Shown here one piece after another: positions 42,325 to 51,523 of a DNA stretch of 61,538 nucleotides; the stretch's first letter is position 1; every line of letters begins with the position of its first letter. Both the position numbers and the translations under genes were made by a program. Under the pieces are notes generated by a model that had not been told where the DNA came from, made no database searches, and worked only from the letters and a program-made list of their open reading frames with translations. Origin of the DNA: an uncultured Clostridia bacterium. Its GTDB lineage: Bacteria > Bacillota > Clostridia > TANB77 > CAG-465. Where the stretch lies: positions 1 to 61,538 of the forward strand of contig CAKOYA010000006.1 in the NCBI GenBank assembly GCA_934130325.1. The letters run 5' to 3'.

Positions 42325-43771
42325 ATTTCTTTGAATTAATTATAATATTTTCTATTCTATTTTTATAATTACCATACTCATTTAAAAAAGTTTCAATCAT
42401 TTCACTTTCCATTGCCTTAAATATTAGATTACCTTGTATATTATCACTACCACTCTTAATTGCACTATCTAATTCACATTCTTCATCGATCTTTCCAACA
42501 GTAACTTTATAATCAAGATTTTTACATAAATTAACTATATTTCTCAGTATGTCAACTGATAATTTTGAACTTTCAGAAACATACGTTGCACATAGTTTCA
42601 TTTCATCTATTTGCAAATCTTTAAATGCTGATATAGCATCATACTTAAGTTCTAAATTATTAACTATAATATTAGCACCACTTTCCTTAAGTCTTTCAAA
42701 CATTGTTTTGTATCCTTCAATCTTGTTTATTTCAATTGTATCTGTAAGTTCAATCTGTATTTCACCTTTTTCAATATTATTTTCATTTAAAATCTCACAC
42801 AATCTATCTATAAACTCTTTTTTTACCATATGTCTATTAGAGATATTAACAGCCATTTTTAAGTTTTTAAAGCCTTTAGACTTTAATTCATTTAGTTTTT
42901 TACATACTTTTTCCAAAATGTATTGATCAAGCTTTATAGTTAAAGCTATTTCATCAGCTTGTTTTATGAAGTATTCTGAAGTAAGTTTCCCTAAAACAGG
43001 ATGTTTCCAATAAAGTAATGCTTCAAAGCACACACTAGAAATATCTTTAACATTAATTCTAGGTTGCATAGAAAACCCAAATTCATTATTTGCAAATGCT
43101 TTTTTCAAATCGGCTTGCATTTTAGTATCATTTTCAAGTTTAGCTTTTAATGACTTATTGTGAAAATAATATCCATTTTTTCCATGTTCTTTTATATAAT
43201 ACATTGCATCATCTGCATATTTTAATAAATCTGTTCTATTATCCGCATCTTCTGGAAATATTGAAACACCTAAACTATATTGTAAAGAAATGCTTGTACC
43301 ATCAATATTTAATGGTACATTTAATTCTTTCTTTAAATTATCTAAAAGTTCAGTAATATCAGCAACAGTTTTTATACCTTCAATTACTATAGAGAATTCA
43401 TCTCCTCCTAATCTATAGGCAGTAGCATTCTTAGGAAGTTTACTTTCAAATGTATTCGATAAAGCTATCAAAAGTTCATCTCCTGCATCATGTCCCATTG
43501 TATCATTTATCTGTTTAAAACCATCTAAGTCCATAAAACATACAGCAAATTTTTTCTTCTTAGAAATAAGCTTATCAAGAACTTGCTGAAACATATACCT
43601 ATTTCCTCTACCAGTCAATTGATCAGTTAAGGCTTGTTTTTTTACAATCTTATTCTCTTTATTTTTATCAAGTTCAAAAAGCTTATATGAAAGCATACCA
43701 ATCACTACCAAGATAGTGACCTCAATTAAATACATTATATATGTAGTTAAATCACCTGCATTTATATTCAA
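42323..43771 (-). CDS. GGDEF protein with a degenerate EAL domain
   Basis: 482 residues: a short N-terminal membrane helix (about 11-33), a GGDEF domain with an intact RLGGDEFSI (122-126) and DLDGFKQINDT, then an EAL-type domain. The GGDEF site should make c-di-GMP. The EAL half keeps FEALLYW, but the DDFG metal motif is VNNLELKYD and the catalytic E-G-V-E region is GKIDEE. Phosphodiesterase activity is therefore unlikely and it may act as a c-di-GMP or protein-binding module. It lies 23 bp after leuS. Confidence 0.9.
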   Translation of the reverse strand: MNINAGDLTTYIMYLIEVTILVVIGMLSYKLFELDKNKENKIVKKQALTDQLTGRGNRYMFQQVLDKLISKKKKFAVCFMDLDGFKQINDTMGHDAGDELLIALSNTFESKLPKNATAYRLGGDEFSIVIEGIKTVADITELLDNLKKELNVPLNIDGTSISLQYSLGVSIFPEDADNRTDLLKYADDAMYYIKEHGKNGYYFHNKSLKAKLENDTKMQADLKKAFANNEFGFSMQPRINVKDISSVCFEALLYWKHPVLGKLTSEYFIKQADEIALTIKLDQYILEKVCKKLNELKSKGFKNLKMAVNISNRHMVKKEFIDRLCEILNENNIEKGEIQIELTDTIEINKIEGYKTMFERLKESGANIIVNNLELKYDAISAFKDLQIDEMKLCATYVSESSKLSVDILRNIVNLCKNLDYKVTVGKIDEECELDSAIKSGSDNIQGNLIFKAMESEMIETFLNEYGNYKNRIENIIINSKK

Positions 43772-43794
43772 ATTAACAACCTCTCTTCCAAAAA

Positions 43795-46251
43795 TTATTC
43801 TAATACAATATTTACTATTTTAGACTTTATTACTATAACTTTTTTTACATTTTTTCCTTTAGCATATATGTTAAAATTATTATCACTTTTAGCTATTTTC
43901 TCAATCTGTTCTTCATTTAAATCGTTTGAGACATTAATTCTATATCTTACTACACCATTTATTTGGACAGGAATTTGGATAGTATCAGATTTTAAATATT
44001 TTTCATCATAATTTGGATATTCAAAATTAAATACAGAATATTTTTCACCAAACTTCTCCCACATTTCTTCAGCAAAGTGAGGCATGAAAGGTGCAACTGC
44101 CTTTATGAATTTCTTTACTGTGTCTTTTAATAACTTAACATTCATTTCACCTTCTGGTACATTTCCAATATATTTATACAATGCATTTGTAATTTCCATA
44201 ATTTTTGCTATTGCGGTATTAAATTGCATATTCTCTAGATCATAATTTATCCCCTTTAAAGAGTTATTAAACACATACAATAATTCTTTATCAAACTTTG
44301 TTATATTAGTAACATTATTTGAAACTTCCATATTATTTATATTTTCAATTATTCTTTCAAGTCTTGCAATAAATTTAGCCATTGAATTTACGCCTTCTTC
44401 ACTCCAAGGACCTCCTTCAACGTAACTAAATCCAAACATTAAATACATTCTAAATACGTCTGAACCATATTTATTTACGTAATCATCGGGTGATATAACA
44501 TTTCCTTTTGATTTACTCATTTTATTTCCATCAGGTCCAAGTATCAACCCTTGATGAACAAGAGATTTAAAAGGTTCGCTTACCTTAGTTAGCCCACAAT
44601 CTCTTAAAACTTTTGTAATAAATCTAGCATATAAAAGATGCATTGCGGCATGTTCTGGGCCGCCTACATACTTATCAACAGGTAACATTTTATCGATCCA
44701 TTCAGTATCAAATATTTTTTCACTATTTTTGTTATCAGGATATCTAAATTGATACCATGAAGAACATACAAATGTATCTAATGTATCAGTTTCTCTTTTA
44801 GCTTTTTTACCACAACGTGGACAAACAGTATTAACAAACTCTTCAGATTTAGCAAGCGGGCTTTTGCCATCTGGTTTGAATTCAACATTATATGGAAGTC
44901 TTACAGGTAAATCCTTTTCAGGTACCGGTACAACTCCACAATCATCACAATACACTATAGGTATAGGTGCCCCCCAGTATCTTTGACGTGAAACAAGCCA
45001 ATCACGAAGCCTATAATTTACTTTAAAATCTCCTTTATTTATACTTTTTAAATATTTAGTAATTTTTTCTTTTGCCTCTTTAGTTGACAAACCATCAAAT
45101 TCACCAGAATTTATAAGTCTTCCTGGTTTAACAAAAGCAGCTTTAGAAATATCAAAATTTTCGTCCCCATTTGGCTCTATAACTTGTTTTATATTCAAGT
45201 TATATTTCTTAGCAAACTCAAAATCTCTTTGATCATGTGCTGGTACTGCCATAACTGCACCTGTCCCATATGTTGAGAGTACATAATCTGCAATCCATAT
45301 TTGAATTTTTTCATGAGTTATAGGATGTATTGCATAACTTCCAGTAAACACACCGGTTTTTTCTCTATTTTCTGCCAAACGATCAATTTCTTTTATCAAT
45401 TTACATTGTTCTACATAATCTTCAACACTTTTTTTACATTCACTAGTTGTTATACTCTTAACAAGTTCATGTTCAGGTGCTAGTACAACATATGTAACTC
45501 CCATTAGTGTATCTGGCCTTGTGGTAAATACATCAAAAGACATATTTTGGTTTTCAATATCAAAATTAACTATAGAACCAGTAGATTTCCCAATCCAGTT
45601 AGTTTGAATTTTCTTTGTTTTTTCGGGCCAGTCCAAATCCTTTAATCCTTCTAACAATTCTTCTGCATATTCAGTTATTTTAAAAAACCACTGAGTTAAA
45701 TCTTTTTTTGTAACCTGACTGCTGCATCTTTCACAAAGTCCATTGATAACTTGTTCATTTGCAAGTACTGTATTACAACTAGGGCACCAGTTTACATTGG
45801 CTTTTTTCCTATAAGCAAGACCTTTTTCAAATAATTTTAAAAATAACCATTGAGTCCATTTGTAATATTCTTCTTTACAAGTAATTATTTCAGCGTCGAA
45901 GTTAAACATGGCTCCCATTTCTTTTAACTGTTTTTCCATAGTTTCAATATTTTTCATAGTTGAATCATATGGATGTATTCCTGTTTTTATAGCATAATTT
46001 TCAGCTGGAAGTCCAAATGCATCAAACCCCATCGGTTGAAATACTTCATAGCCCTTCATTTTTTTATATCTTGCAAAAGTATCTACAGGTCCATAATTGT
46101 ACCAATGCCCTACATGAAGTTTTGCGCCAGATGGATATGAAAACATTTCTAAGCAATAATATTTCTTTTTTACATTTTCTCTATTAAAACTAGCTAATTT
46201 AGTTTCTTCCCACTTTTTTTGCCACTTTTCATCTATTTTTTTATCATACAT
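43795..46251 (-). CDS. leuS: Leucyl-tRNA synthetase
   Basis: About 818 residues. It charges tRNA-Leu and edits. HIGH-type motif in FSYPSGAKLHVGHW, zinc motifs CPSCNTVLANEQ...CERC and CPRCGKKAKRETDTLDTF, editing domain with TTRPDTLMGVTYVV and GTGAVMAVPAHDQRD, and KMSKSKGNV. The start is the ATG at 46251, properly spaced from GAAGGA. No T-box leader is seen; it follows the lipid-kinase gene by about 20 bp. Confidence 0.97.
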   Translation of the reverse strand: MYDKKIDEKWQKKWEETKLASFNRENVKKKYYCLEMFSYPSGAKLHVGHWYNYGPVDTFARYKKMKGYEVFQPMGFDAFGLPAENYAIKTGIHPYDSTMKNIETMEKQLKEMGAMFNFDAEIITCKEEYYKWTQWLFLKLFEKGLAYRKKANVNWCPSCNTVLANEQVINGLCERCSSQVTKKDLTQWFFKITEYAEELLEGLKDLDWPEKTKKIQTNWIGKSTGSIVNFDIENQNMSFDVFTTRPDTLMGVTYVVLAPEHELVKSITTSECKKSVEDYVEQCKLIKEIDRLAENREKTGVFTGSYAIHPITHEKIQIWIADYVLSTYGTGAVMAVPAHDQRDFEFAKKYNLNIKQVIEPNGDENFDISKAAFVKPGRLINSGEFDGLSTKEAKEKITKYLKSINKGDFKVNYRLRDWLVSRQRYWGAPIPIVYCDDCGVVPVPEKDLPVRLPYNVEFKPDGKSPLAKSEEFVNTVCPRCGKKAKRETDTLDTFVCSSWYQFRYPDNKNSEKIFDTEWIDKMLPVDKYVGGPEHAAMHLLYARFITKVLRDCGLTKVSEPFKSLVHQGLILGPDGNKMSKSKGNVISPDDYVNKYGSDVFRMYLMFGFSYVEGGPWSEEGVNSMAKFIARLERIIENINNMEVSNNVTNITKFDKELLYVFNNSLKGINYDLENMQFNTAIAKIMEITNALYKYIGNVPEGEMNVKLLKDTVKKFIKAVAPFMPHFAEEMWEKFGEKYSVFNFEYPNYDEKYLKSDTIQIPVQINGVVRYRINVSNDLNEEQIEKIAKSDNNFNIYAKGKNVKKVIVIKSKIVNIVLE

Positions 46252-46270
46252 AACTATCATTCCTTCTTAA

Positions 46271-47155
46271 TTATAAAAACATATTTAAACCTTTTTCAAC
46301 GCACTTTATCTTTAAAGGGAATGTTGGTCCCTCTTCACCATCAACATCAATCCCATCACATTTTCCTTTAATTTTATTAATATTAATCCATTTTTCTCTT
46401 AAATAAATAATGTTCTCATCTTCATAATGATTACCTCTAAGTACGTTTAAAACAATTGATGGCACTTGATAAAATTTAAAATTCTTAAGTATTACTACAT
46501 CTAGTAGTCCATCTTGAACGCTAGGATCAGTAGTTAATTTATCTATTCCACCTACACTACTGCCATTAAATACTAAGAATACATTTATTTTTTCTATTAT
46601 TATATCCTTTTCAGTTTCTATTTTAACTGTAAAAGGTCTAAACCTTACTAATTGTTCTGCAGCAGTTATAAAATACGATACCTTCCCCAAAGCATTTTTT
46701 AAATTTTTATCTGCTTTTTGTGAGGCATTTGCAAAGAGTCCTGCTGCACACACATTAATAAAATACTTATTATTTACTAATCCTACATCCACTTTCTGTA
46801 TATTACCTGTAAGTATCCTATCAATACATTCAGAAAAGTTTGATGGCATTTTTATATGTCTTGCAAAATCATTTGATGTACCTGCTGGAATTATTCCAAG
46901 AGGAGTTTTTATATTATTTTGCATTATTACATTTACTACTCTATTTATTGTTCCATCTCCTCCGGCCACAACAATAGCATAGTATTTTTCTTTATCAACA
47001 TCTTTTAAAAATTCATATAAATTGGTTTTTTTACTAGCCCTAAACATAGAAACCTCAAAACCATTTTGCATAAACTTCTCAAGTATAGTATCTAAGAAAT
47101 ATCTAAATTTGCTTTGCCCTGCGCCCGAGTTATATATTAGTTTTATTTTTCTCAT
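46271..47155 (-). CDS. Diacylglycerol/lipid kinase family protein (YegS/DagK-like)
   Basis: The 294 residues begin KIKLIYNSGAG and carry the nucleotide-binding VAGGDGTINRVVN, PLGIIPAGTSNDFARH, and the C-terminal VDGEEGPTFPL typical of the family. Probable role: lipid phosphorylation, such as recycling diacylglycerol in Gram-positives. Confidence 0.9.
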   Translation of the reverse strand: MRKIKLIYNSGAGQSKFRYFLDTILEKFMQNGFEVSMFRASKKTNLYEFLKDVDKEKYYAIVVAGGDGTINRVVNVIMQNNIKTPLGIIPAGTSNDFARHIKMPSNFSECIDRILTGNIQKVDVGLVNNKYFINVCAAGLFANASQKADKNLKNALGKVSYFITAAEQLVRFRPFTVKIETEKDIIIEKINVFLVFNGSSVGGIDKLTTDPSVQDGLLDVVILKNFKFYQVPSIVLNVLRGNHYEDENIIYLREKWININKIKGKCDGIDVDGEEGPTFPLKIKCVEKGLNMFL

Positions 47156-47258
47156 TTTTTACCATCCTTTATATGGATACAATTTCCATAACATATTATA
47201 TTATATTACCCAGTAAAATTCAAGAAATTTACGAAAAAATATTTTTTATATAATGGAA

Positions 47259-47296
47259 AATAACTTACCGTGCATCCCCGTACACAGTAAGTTATT
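47259..47296 (-). terminator. Terminator after divIC
   Basis: AATAACTTACTGTGTAC pairs imperfectly with GCACGGTAAGTTATT, followed by TTCC, on the minus strand. Confidence 0.7.
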
Positions 47297-47611
47297 TTAT
47301 TTATTTACATCTACAAAAATCTTCTCATATGGCTTTACATACCCCAAATTTTCTCTTGCTACTTCTTCTATATATTCATCAGTTTCTATATTAGTTTTCT
47401 TCCCTTTATAATATTCTACTAATTTTTCCTTATTTTCTATATCAGCTTTATAGGTTTCAATTTTAGAATCATAATTATTAATTTGTATTTGTTGATCGCA
47501 AAATGTATATATAAAATATACAACAAAAGCAACTACTACAACATTAAACAATCTTATTTTTTTCCTTTTTTTCTTGACACTTTTTTTATCTATATCAAGC
47601 GTTTTTCTCAT
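47297..47611 (-). CDS. Septum formation initiator DivIC/FtsB family
   Basis: 104 residues: a basic cytoplasmic N-terminus (KKSVKKKRKKIR), one transmembrane helix (LFNVVVVAFVVYFIYTF), an extracellular coiled coil and the signature YIEEVARENLGYVKPYEKIF. Acts in the divisome. It overlaps yabQ by 17 bp; the order yabP-yabQ-divIC is conserved in spore formers. Confidence 0.92.
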   Translation of the reverse strand: MRKTLDIDKKSVKKKRKKIRLFNVVVVAFVVYFIYTFCDQQIQINNYDSKIETYKADIENKEKLVEYYKGKKTNIETDEYIEEVARENLGYVKPYEKIFVDVNK

Positions 47612-48104
47612 ACAATATACCCTCTTTTGTTCTTTTATTTTTCGACTTTGTTCCAGTTTTTTTCGTAATTTTCTTACTAAATGTTATCATATGTAAAAAC
47701 TTTTTGCAACACTTTTTTACTATTTTTTGTATTTTTATACAAAATTTTATAATAACATATAATTGAAAATTTAAAGTTAAAAAAACGAACTCAAAAATCT
47801 CTTTCGAGGCCCTAAATAAAATCTTGTACAATTTTAAAAAATGCTTGCTTAAGAAAGTGAAATACAAAAATGCCCCTAATATTATAGCTCCAAAAATATA
47901 CATTCTAATACCAGAATCTAATATATTTATTATACTTAATGCAATTATAAAAAGTACTATAATAAAATATATTACATCTTGTATTATAACATTAATTGTT
48001 GATACTCGTTTAAATTTTCTACAGGCTCTAAAAAAATCAAATATTAAAGAAAGTATTATTCCAATAATTACAAATCCTATAAAATCATTAATTTGGCTTA
48101 ATAT
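47595..48104 (-). CDS. yabQ: Spore cortex protein YabQ with a non-canonical start
   Basis: YabQ is a membrane protein needed for spore cortex formation. The frame with YabQ character (FIGFVIIGIILSLIFDFFRA, DVIYFIIVLFIIALSI, GIRMYIFGAIILGAFLYFT) extends well upstream of its first ATG at 47903. At its 5' end there is no ATG, GTG or TTG, only ATA seven bases after TAGGAG, which I take as the start (169 aa). It overlaps nothing of yabP. A sequencing error or an AUU start further in are alternatives. Confidence 0.7.
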   Translation of the reverse strand: MLSQINDFIGFVIIGIILSLIFDFFRACRKFKRVSTINVIIQDVIYFIIVLFIIALSIINILDSGIRMYIFGAIILGAFLYFTFLSKHFLKLYKILFRASKEIFEFVFLTLNFQLYVIIKFCIKIQKIVKKCCKKFLHMITFSKKITKKTGTKSKNKRTKEGILYEKNA

Positions 48105-48114
48105 AACTAATCTC

Positions 48115-48402
48115 CTATTTAAATAGTTTATTCATAAATCCTGATTTTTTAGCTTGGTTTGTATCACTGTACGCTACAGCAATAATTTGACCTTCAATTA
48201 TTAATTCATTATTATCTAAATTTAGTTTATTCATCTTAAGGTCATCACCTTTAATAGTTAAAATTCCTAAATCTGTTTGAGCTAAAACCAATTCATCATC
48301 AAAACTATGAATATCAATTACACCGGTAACTGAAATTTTTTCCCTATTTTCCATAATTATATTTTGATTTGTAACTATTTTTGATATTTTTTTATCTTCC
48401 AT
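48115..48402 (-). CDS. yabP: Sporulation protein YabP
   Basis: 95 residues, with the family core ENREKISVTGVIDIHSFDDE, LILDTxLGxLxIKG-like LAQTDLGILTIKG and LKMNKLNLDNNELIIEG. YabP acts with YabQ in the mother cell during spore coat/cortex assembly. First gene of yabP-yabQ-divIC, with GAGGGTGAGG as ribosome-binding site. Confidence 0.92.
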   Translation of the reverse strand: MEDKKISKIVTNQNIIMENREKISVTGVIDIHSFDDELVLAQTDLGILTIKGDDLKMNKLNLDNNELIIEGQIIAVAYSDTNQAKKSGFMNKLFK

Positions 48403-48471
48403 TTCCTCACCCTCTTTATTTTATCTATAGTTTATCTAATACTATATATTCAAATTCTATAATTTTATTAC

Positions 48472-48507
48472 AAATTTACTAATATTTATTTAAATATTAG
48501 TAAATTT
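48472..48507. repeat. 17-bp perfect inverted repeat upstream of yabP
   Basis: AAATTTACTAATATTTA and TAAATATTAGTAAATTT are separated by only two bases. It lies about 70 bp before yabP and just after the prkC terminator, and could be an operator or a cruciform. Confidence 0.75.
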
Positions 48508-48516
48508 ATAAAAACA

Positions 48517-48597
48517 AAAACGCTGATAAACATATTAACCCTAATTATTAAATGTATTTTTTAATAATTTAAGATTACTTTAATTTATCAGTGTTTC
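48517..48597 (-). terminator. Terminator after prkC
   Basis: AAACACTGATAAA pairs with TTTATCAGCGTTT followed by TTGTTTTT; the loop contains a second stem (TTATTAAA with TTTAATAA), giving a branched structure. Confidence 0.7.
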
Positions 48598-48604
48598 ATT
48601 TATT

Positions 48605-50650
48605 TTAAAAATTTATAGTTTGCTCTTTTGTTAATTTATCATTTAAATAGATTTTAAGGGTAGCACTACTATATCCATTAATTGTAAATGATGCTGTTTT
48701 TTCTGTTGGATCAAAAGACTTCTCATATACTGTATTAGTAGCTCCGGAATCTATACTCGCCGTTACTTTTACATTTATTTTTTCCGCATCTATAGGTGTT
48801 CCTCCTTGAAGTTCTAGTAAATTAATACTAACATTTTTACTAATCAATAGTTTATTTACAGTAATTTCTACTACATCCCCTTCTTTTAATTCTTGATTTT
48901 GAGGGTAACTTTGAGAAATAACAACACCGTTTGTCTTAGTACTATCTTCTGAATATTTAACATTTACCTTTAATTTAAGACTTTCAAGTGTCTTCTTAGC
49001 ATCTTCTTCAGATTTAGAAAGTACGCTTGGCATAAGTACAGATTCTTTACCATCTCCCTTACTTACTACCAATTTTATTGTACTGCCATAAGGCTTTTGT
49101 TCTTTATTAGGATTTTGAGATATTATTATTCCAGCAGTAACTTTTTCATTTATCTCTTCTTCAACTTCAACTTTAAATCCTAAAGTATCTTCTAATTCAT
49201 ACTTTGCAACTTTTATATCCTTTCCAGTAACATCAGGTACATCAACTAGCTTTTCTCCTTTACTTACTACAACATATATTTTTTTATCACTAGTCTTTGT
49301 TCCTTTTTCTGGCGTTTGAGAAACAATATTTCCTTCCGCTTGTTCAGAACTATACTCAAGCTTATTTTTTACTACTTCTATTCCTTGCTTAGAATATTCT
49401 TCTATAACTTCATCAATATTTCTACCTACTACGTTTGGTATTTCAATCTCAGAATTTTGTTGTTCTTGCTTTTTAATATTCCCATACACCTTTAATGCAA
49501 AAAATGTTCCAAATATTACCGCTGCGCATATTACACTAATCATAGCTATAATTAGTGCTTTCTTATTTTTCTTTTTTTCTTCCTTTTTTTCATCACTTAT
49601 GCTTTTATTTTTTGGATTTTTCACTACTTCATGCTGAGATTTAGAAAAATTTGAACTACTTGTATTATTTTGAGGAGTAAAGTTCCTATTGTCTGCTTGG
49701 CGCATTCTTAAATTAGGTACCTTGTTAGCATTACTATCTGACTCCATATCTATAATTGGAATCACTTGTGTTTTTCCAAAATTCTCAGAATTTGTATTTC
49801 TATTTATAGGTGAATTAGGTTTAGCAAGTGCTACAGAGATATCAGCCAAAAGTTCAGTAGCATTTTGATATCTATTTGCTGTATTTTTTGCCATTGCTTT
49901 CATTATTATTTCATTTAAAGCTACACTAACCTTAGGGTTAATCTCCCCAGGTTCAACTGGTGTTTCTTGTATATGTTTTAAAGCAACAGAAACAGGTGAA
50001 TCTGCATCAAATGGTAACTTTGAAGTTGCCATTTCATACATTACAACCCCTAAAGAATATATATCTGACTTTTCGTCAGTGTATCCTCCCTTAGCATGTT
50101 CAGGTGAAAAATAATGTACAGAGCCCATTGTTGTACCAAAGCTTGTAATTGTGGCACTAGGCACATTAGTTATTTTTGCAATTCCAAAATCAGTAACCTT
50201 TGCTACCATATTCCTATTTAATACAATATTTTGAGGCTTAATATCTCTATGGATTATATGCGATTTATGTGCAGCTTCAAGAGCAGATGCTATTTGTGCA
50301 GCAATTTTTAATGTTAAGTCATTTGAAAGTGCACCATGTTCGTTTATGTAATCCTTTAATGTCTTAGATTCAAGAAGTTCCATAACTATATAATTAACTC
50401 CATTTTCTTCTCCAACATCAAATACTGAAACTATATTTGGATGCGTTAAAGCTGCTGCAGATTGTGCTTCCGCTCTAAACCTTTTAACAAAGGTTTCATC
50501 TCTCGAATATTCGCTTTTTAAGATTTTTATAGCCACGTACCTATTTAGCAATTTACATCTTGCTTTATATACAGTAGCCATACCTCCCTCGCCAATTTTT
50601 TCTAATATTTCATACCTATTTCCTAGCGTTCTTCCTATCATATCGTCCAT
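48605..50650 (-). CDS. prkC: PASTA-domain Ser/Thr protein kinase PrkC
   Basis: 681 residues. A Hanks-type kinase (1 to about 275: GEGGMATVYKA, VAIKILK, HRDIKPQN, DFGIAK) is followed by a linker, a transmembrane helix (IAMISVICAAVIFGTFFAL), then three PASTA repeats (IPNVVGRNIDEV; VPDVTGKDIKVA; MPSVLSKSEEDA) and a C-terminal beta tail. It senses muropeptides/lipid II, and in spore formers germination signals. It follows prpC by 6 bp and is its usual partner. Confidence 0.96.
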   Translation of the reverse strand: MDDMIGRTLGNRYEILEKIGEGGMATVYKARCKLLNRYVAIKILKSEYSRDETFVKRFRAEAQSAAALTHPNIVSVFDVGEENGVNYIVMELLESKTLKDYINEHGALSNDLTLKIAAQIASALEAAHKSHIIHRDIKPQNIVLNRNMVAKVTDFGIAKITNVPSATITSFGTTMGSVHYFSPEHAKGGYTDEKSDIYSLGVVMYEMATSKLPFDADSPVSVALKHIQETPVEPGEINPKVSVALNEIIMKAMAKNTANRYQNATELLADISVALAKPNSPINRNTNSENFGKTQVIPIIDMESDSNANKVPNLRMRQADNRNFTPQNNTSSSNFSKSQHEVVKNPKNKSISDEKKEEKKKNKKALIIAMISVICAAVIFGTFFALKVYGNIKKQEQQNSEIEIPNVVGRNIDEVIEEYSKQGIEVVKNKLEYSSEQAEGNIVSQTPEKGTKTSDKKIYVVVSKGEKLVDVPDVTGKDIKVAKYELEDTLGFKVEVEEEINEKVTAGIIISQNPNKEQKPYGSTIKLVVSKGDGKESVLMPSVLSKSEEDAKKTLESLKLKVNVKYSEDSTKTNGVVISQSYPQNQELKEGDVVEITVNKLLISKNVSINLLELQGGTPIDAEKINVKVTASIDSGATNTVYEKSFDPTEKTASFTINGYSSATLKIYLNDKLTKEQTINF

Positions 50651-50656
50651 ATAGAT

Positions 50657-51400
50657 TTACTCTCCTTTTTTTACTACAATAACAGTCGTGTTATCATAGC
50701 CACCTTTTTTATTTGCTACATCTACTAAAGCACTAGCAATGTTACAAAAATCACTTTTATTCATTTCTTCTAATATTTCTTTATCTTCTAACATATTTGT
50801 AAGTCCGTCACTACAAAAAAGCAAGTATCCACGTTTTTTATTTAATTTTTCCACATTAAATTTTAAATCTTTAGTAATACCCACTGCTTTTGTAAGTACG
50901 TGTCTTTGAGGATGAACCTTTGCCTCCTCTTCAGTTATAATCCTTGTTTTTATTAACTCATTTACATAAGTGTCATCTATAGTTATCTGCTCTATTTTGT
51001 CCATTTTATCGCTTATATAATATAACCTTGTATCACCTATTGATGTATAATACATATCATTGCTAACCTTTAAAGCAAGTACAACTGTAGAACCCATATT
51101 ATCGTACTTTACATCAGTTTTTTCAAGAGAATATATCTTCTTATTTGCCTCAAGTACTACTTTTTTTATACTCTCCATTATTTGTTTACTATTCATAGCT
51201 GCTAAGAAATTTAAATTATTTTCAACATAAGTTGAAATAGTATCTGTAACTATTTTACTTGCAACTTCACCGCTAGCATATCCCCCAAGTCCATCTGCTA
51301 CAATAAACAAAGCTATATTTTCATTATATATTTTTGCAAAGAAACTATCTTCGTTATTACTTCTTTTTCTACCTACATCTGACTTTGCAACAAACTCCAT
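50657..51400 (-). CDS. prpC: PP2C-family protein phosphatase PrpC
   Basis: 247 residues with the metal-dependent phosphatase motifs SDVGRKRSNNEDSFF, FIVADGLGGYASGEVAS, STVVLALK, SIGDTRLYYI, CSDGLTNML and GGYDNTTVIV. It reverses PrkC phosphorylation. Confidence 0.96.
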   Translation of the reverse strand: MEFVAKSDVGRKRSNNEDSFFAKIYNENIALFIVADGLGGYASGEVASKIVTDTISTYVENNLNFLAAMNSKQIMESIKKVVLEANKKIYSLEKTDVKYDNMGSTVVLALKVSNDMYYTSIGDTRLYYISDKMDKIEQITIDDTYVNELIKTRIITEEEAKVHPQRHVLTKAVGITKDLKFNVEKLNKKRGYLLFCSDGLTNMLEDKEILEEMNKSDFCNIASALVDVANKKGGYDNTTVIVVKKGE

Positions 51401-51488
51401 TATTTCACCTCATTAAATATATATATATTATATCAAAACTATAACAATTTTCAATAGTTTTTTATATGAAATTACCTAATTTATCCTT

Positions 51489-51520
51489 AAAAAAGGAAGA
51501 TAAAAAATTATCTTCCTTTA
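51489..51520 (-). terminator. Terminator after the exchanger gene
   Basis: AAAGGAAGATAA pairs with TTATCTTCCTTT, followed by TTTAAGG on the minus strand. Confidence 0.85.
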
Positions 51521-51523
51521 CAT

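Noticed and set aside
46252..46270. T-box leader for leuS
   Set aside because: leuS follows the lipid-kinase gene by about 20 bp, leaving no room for a T-box.
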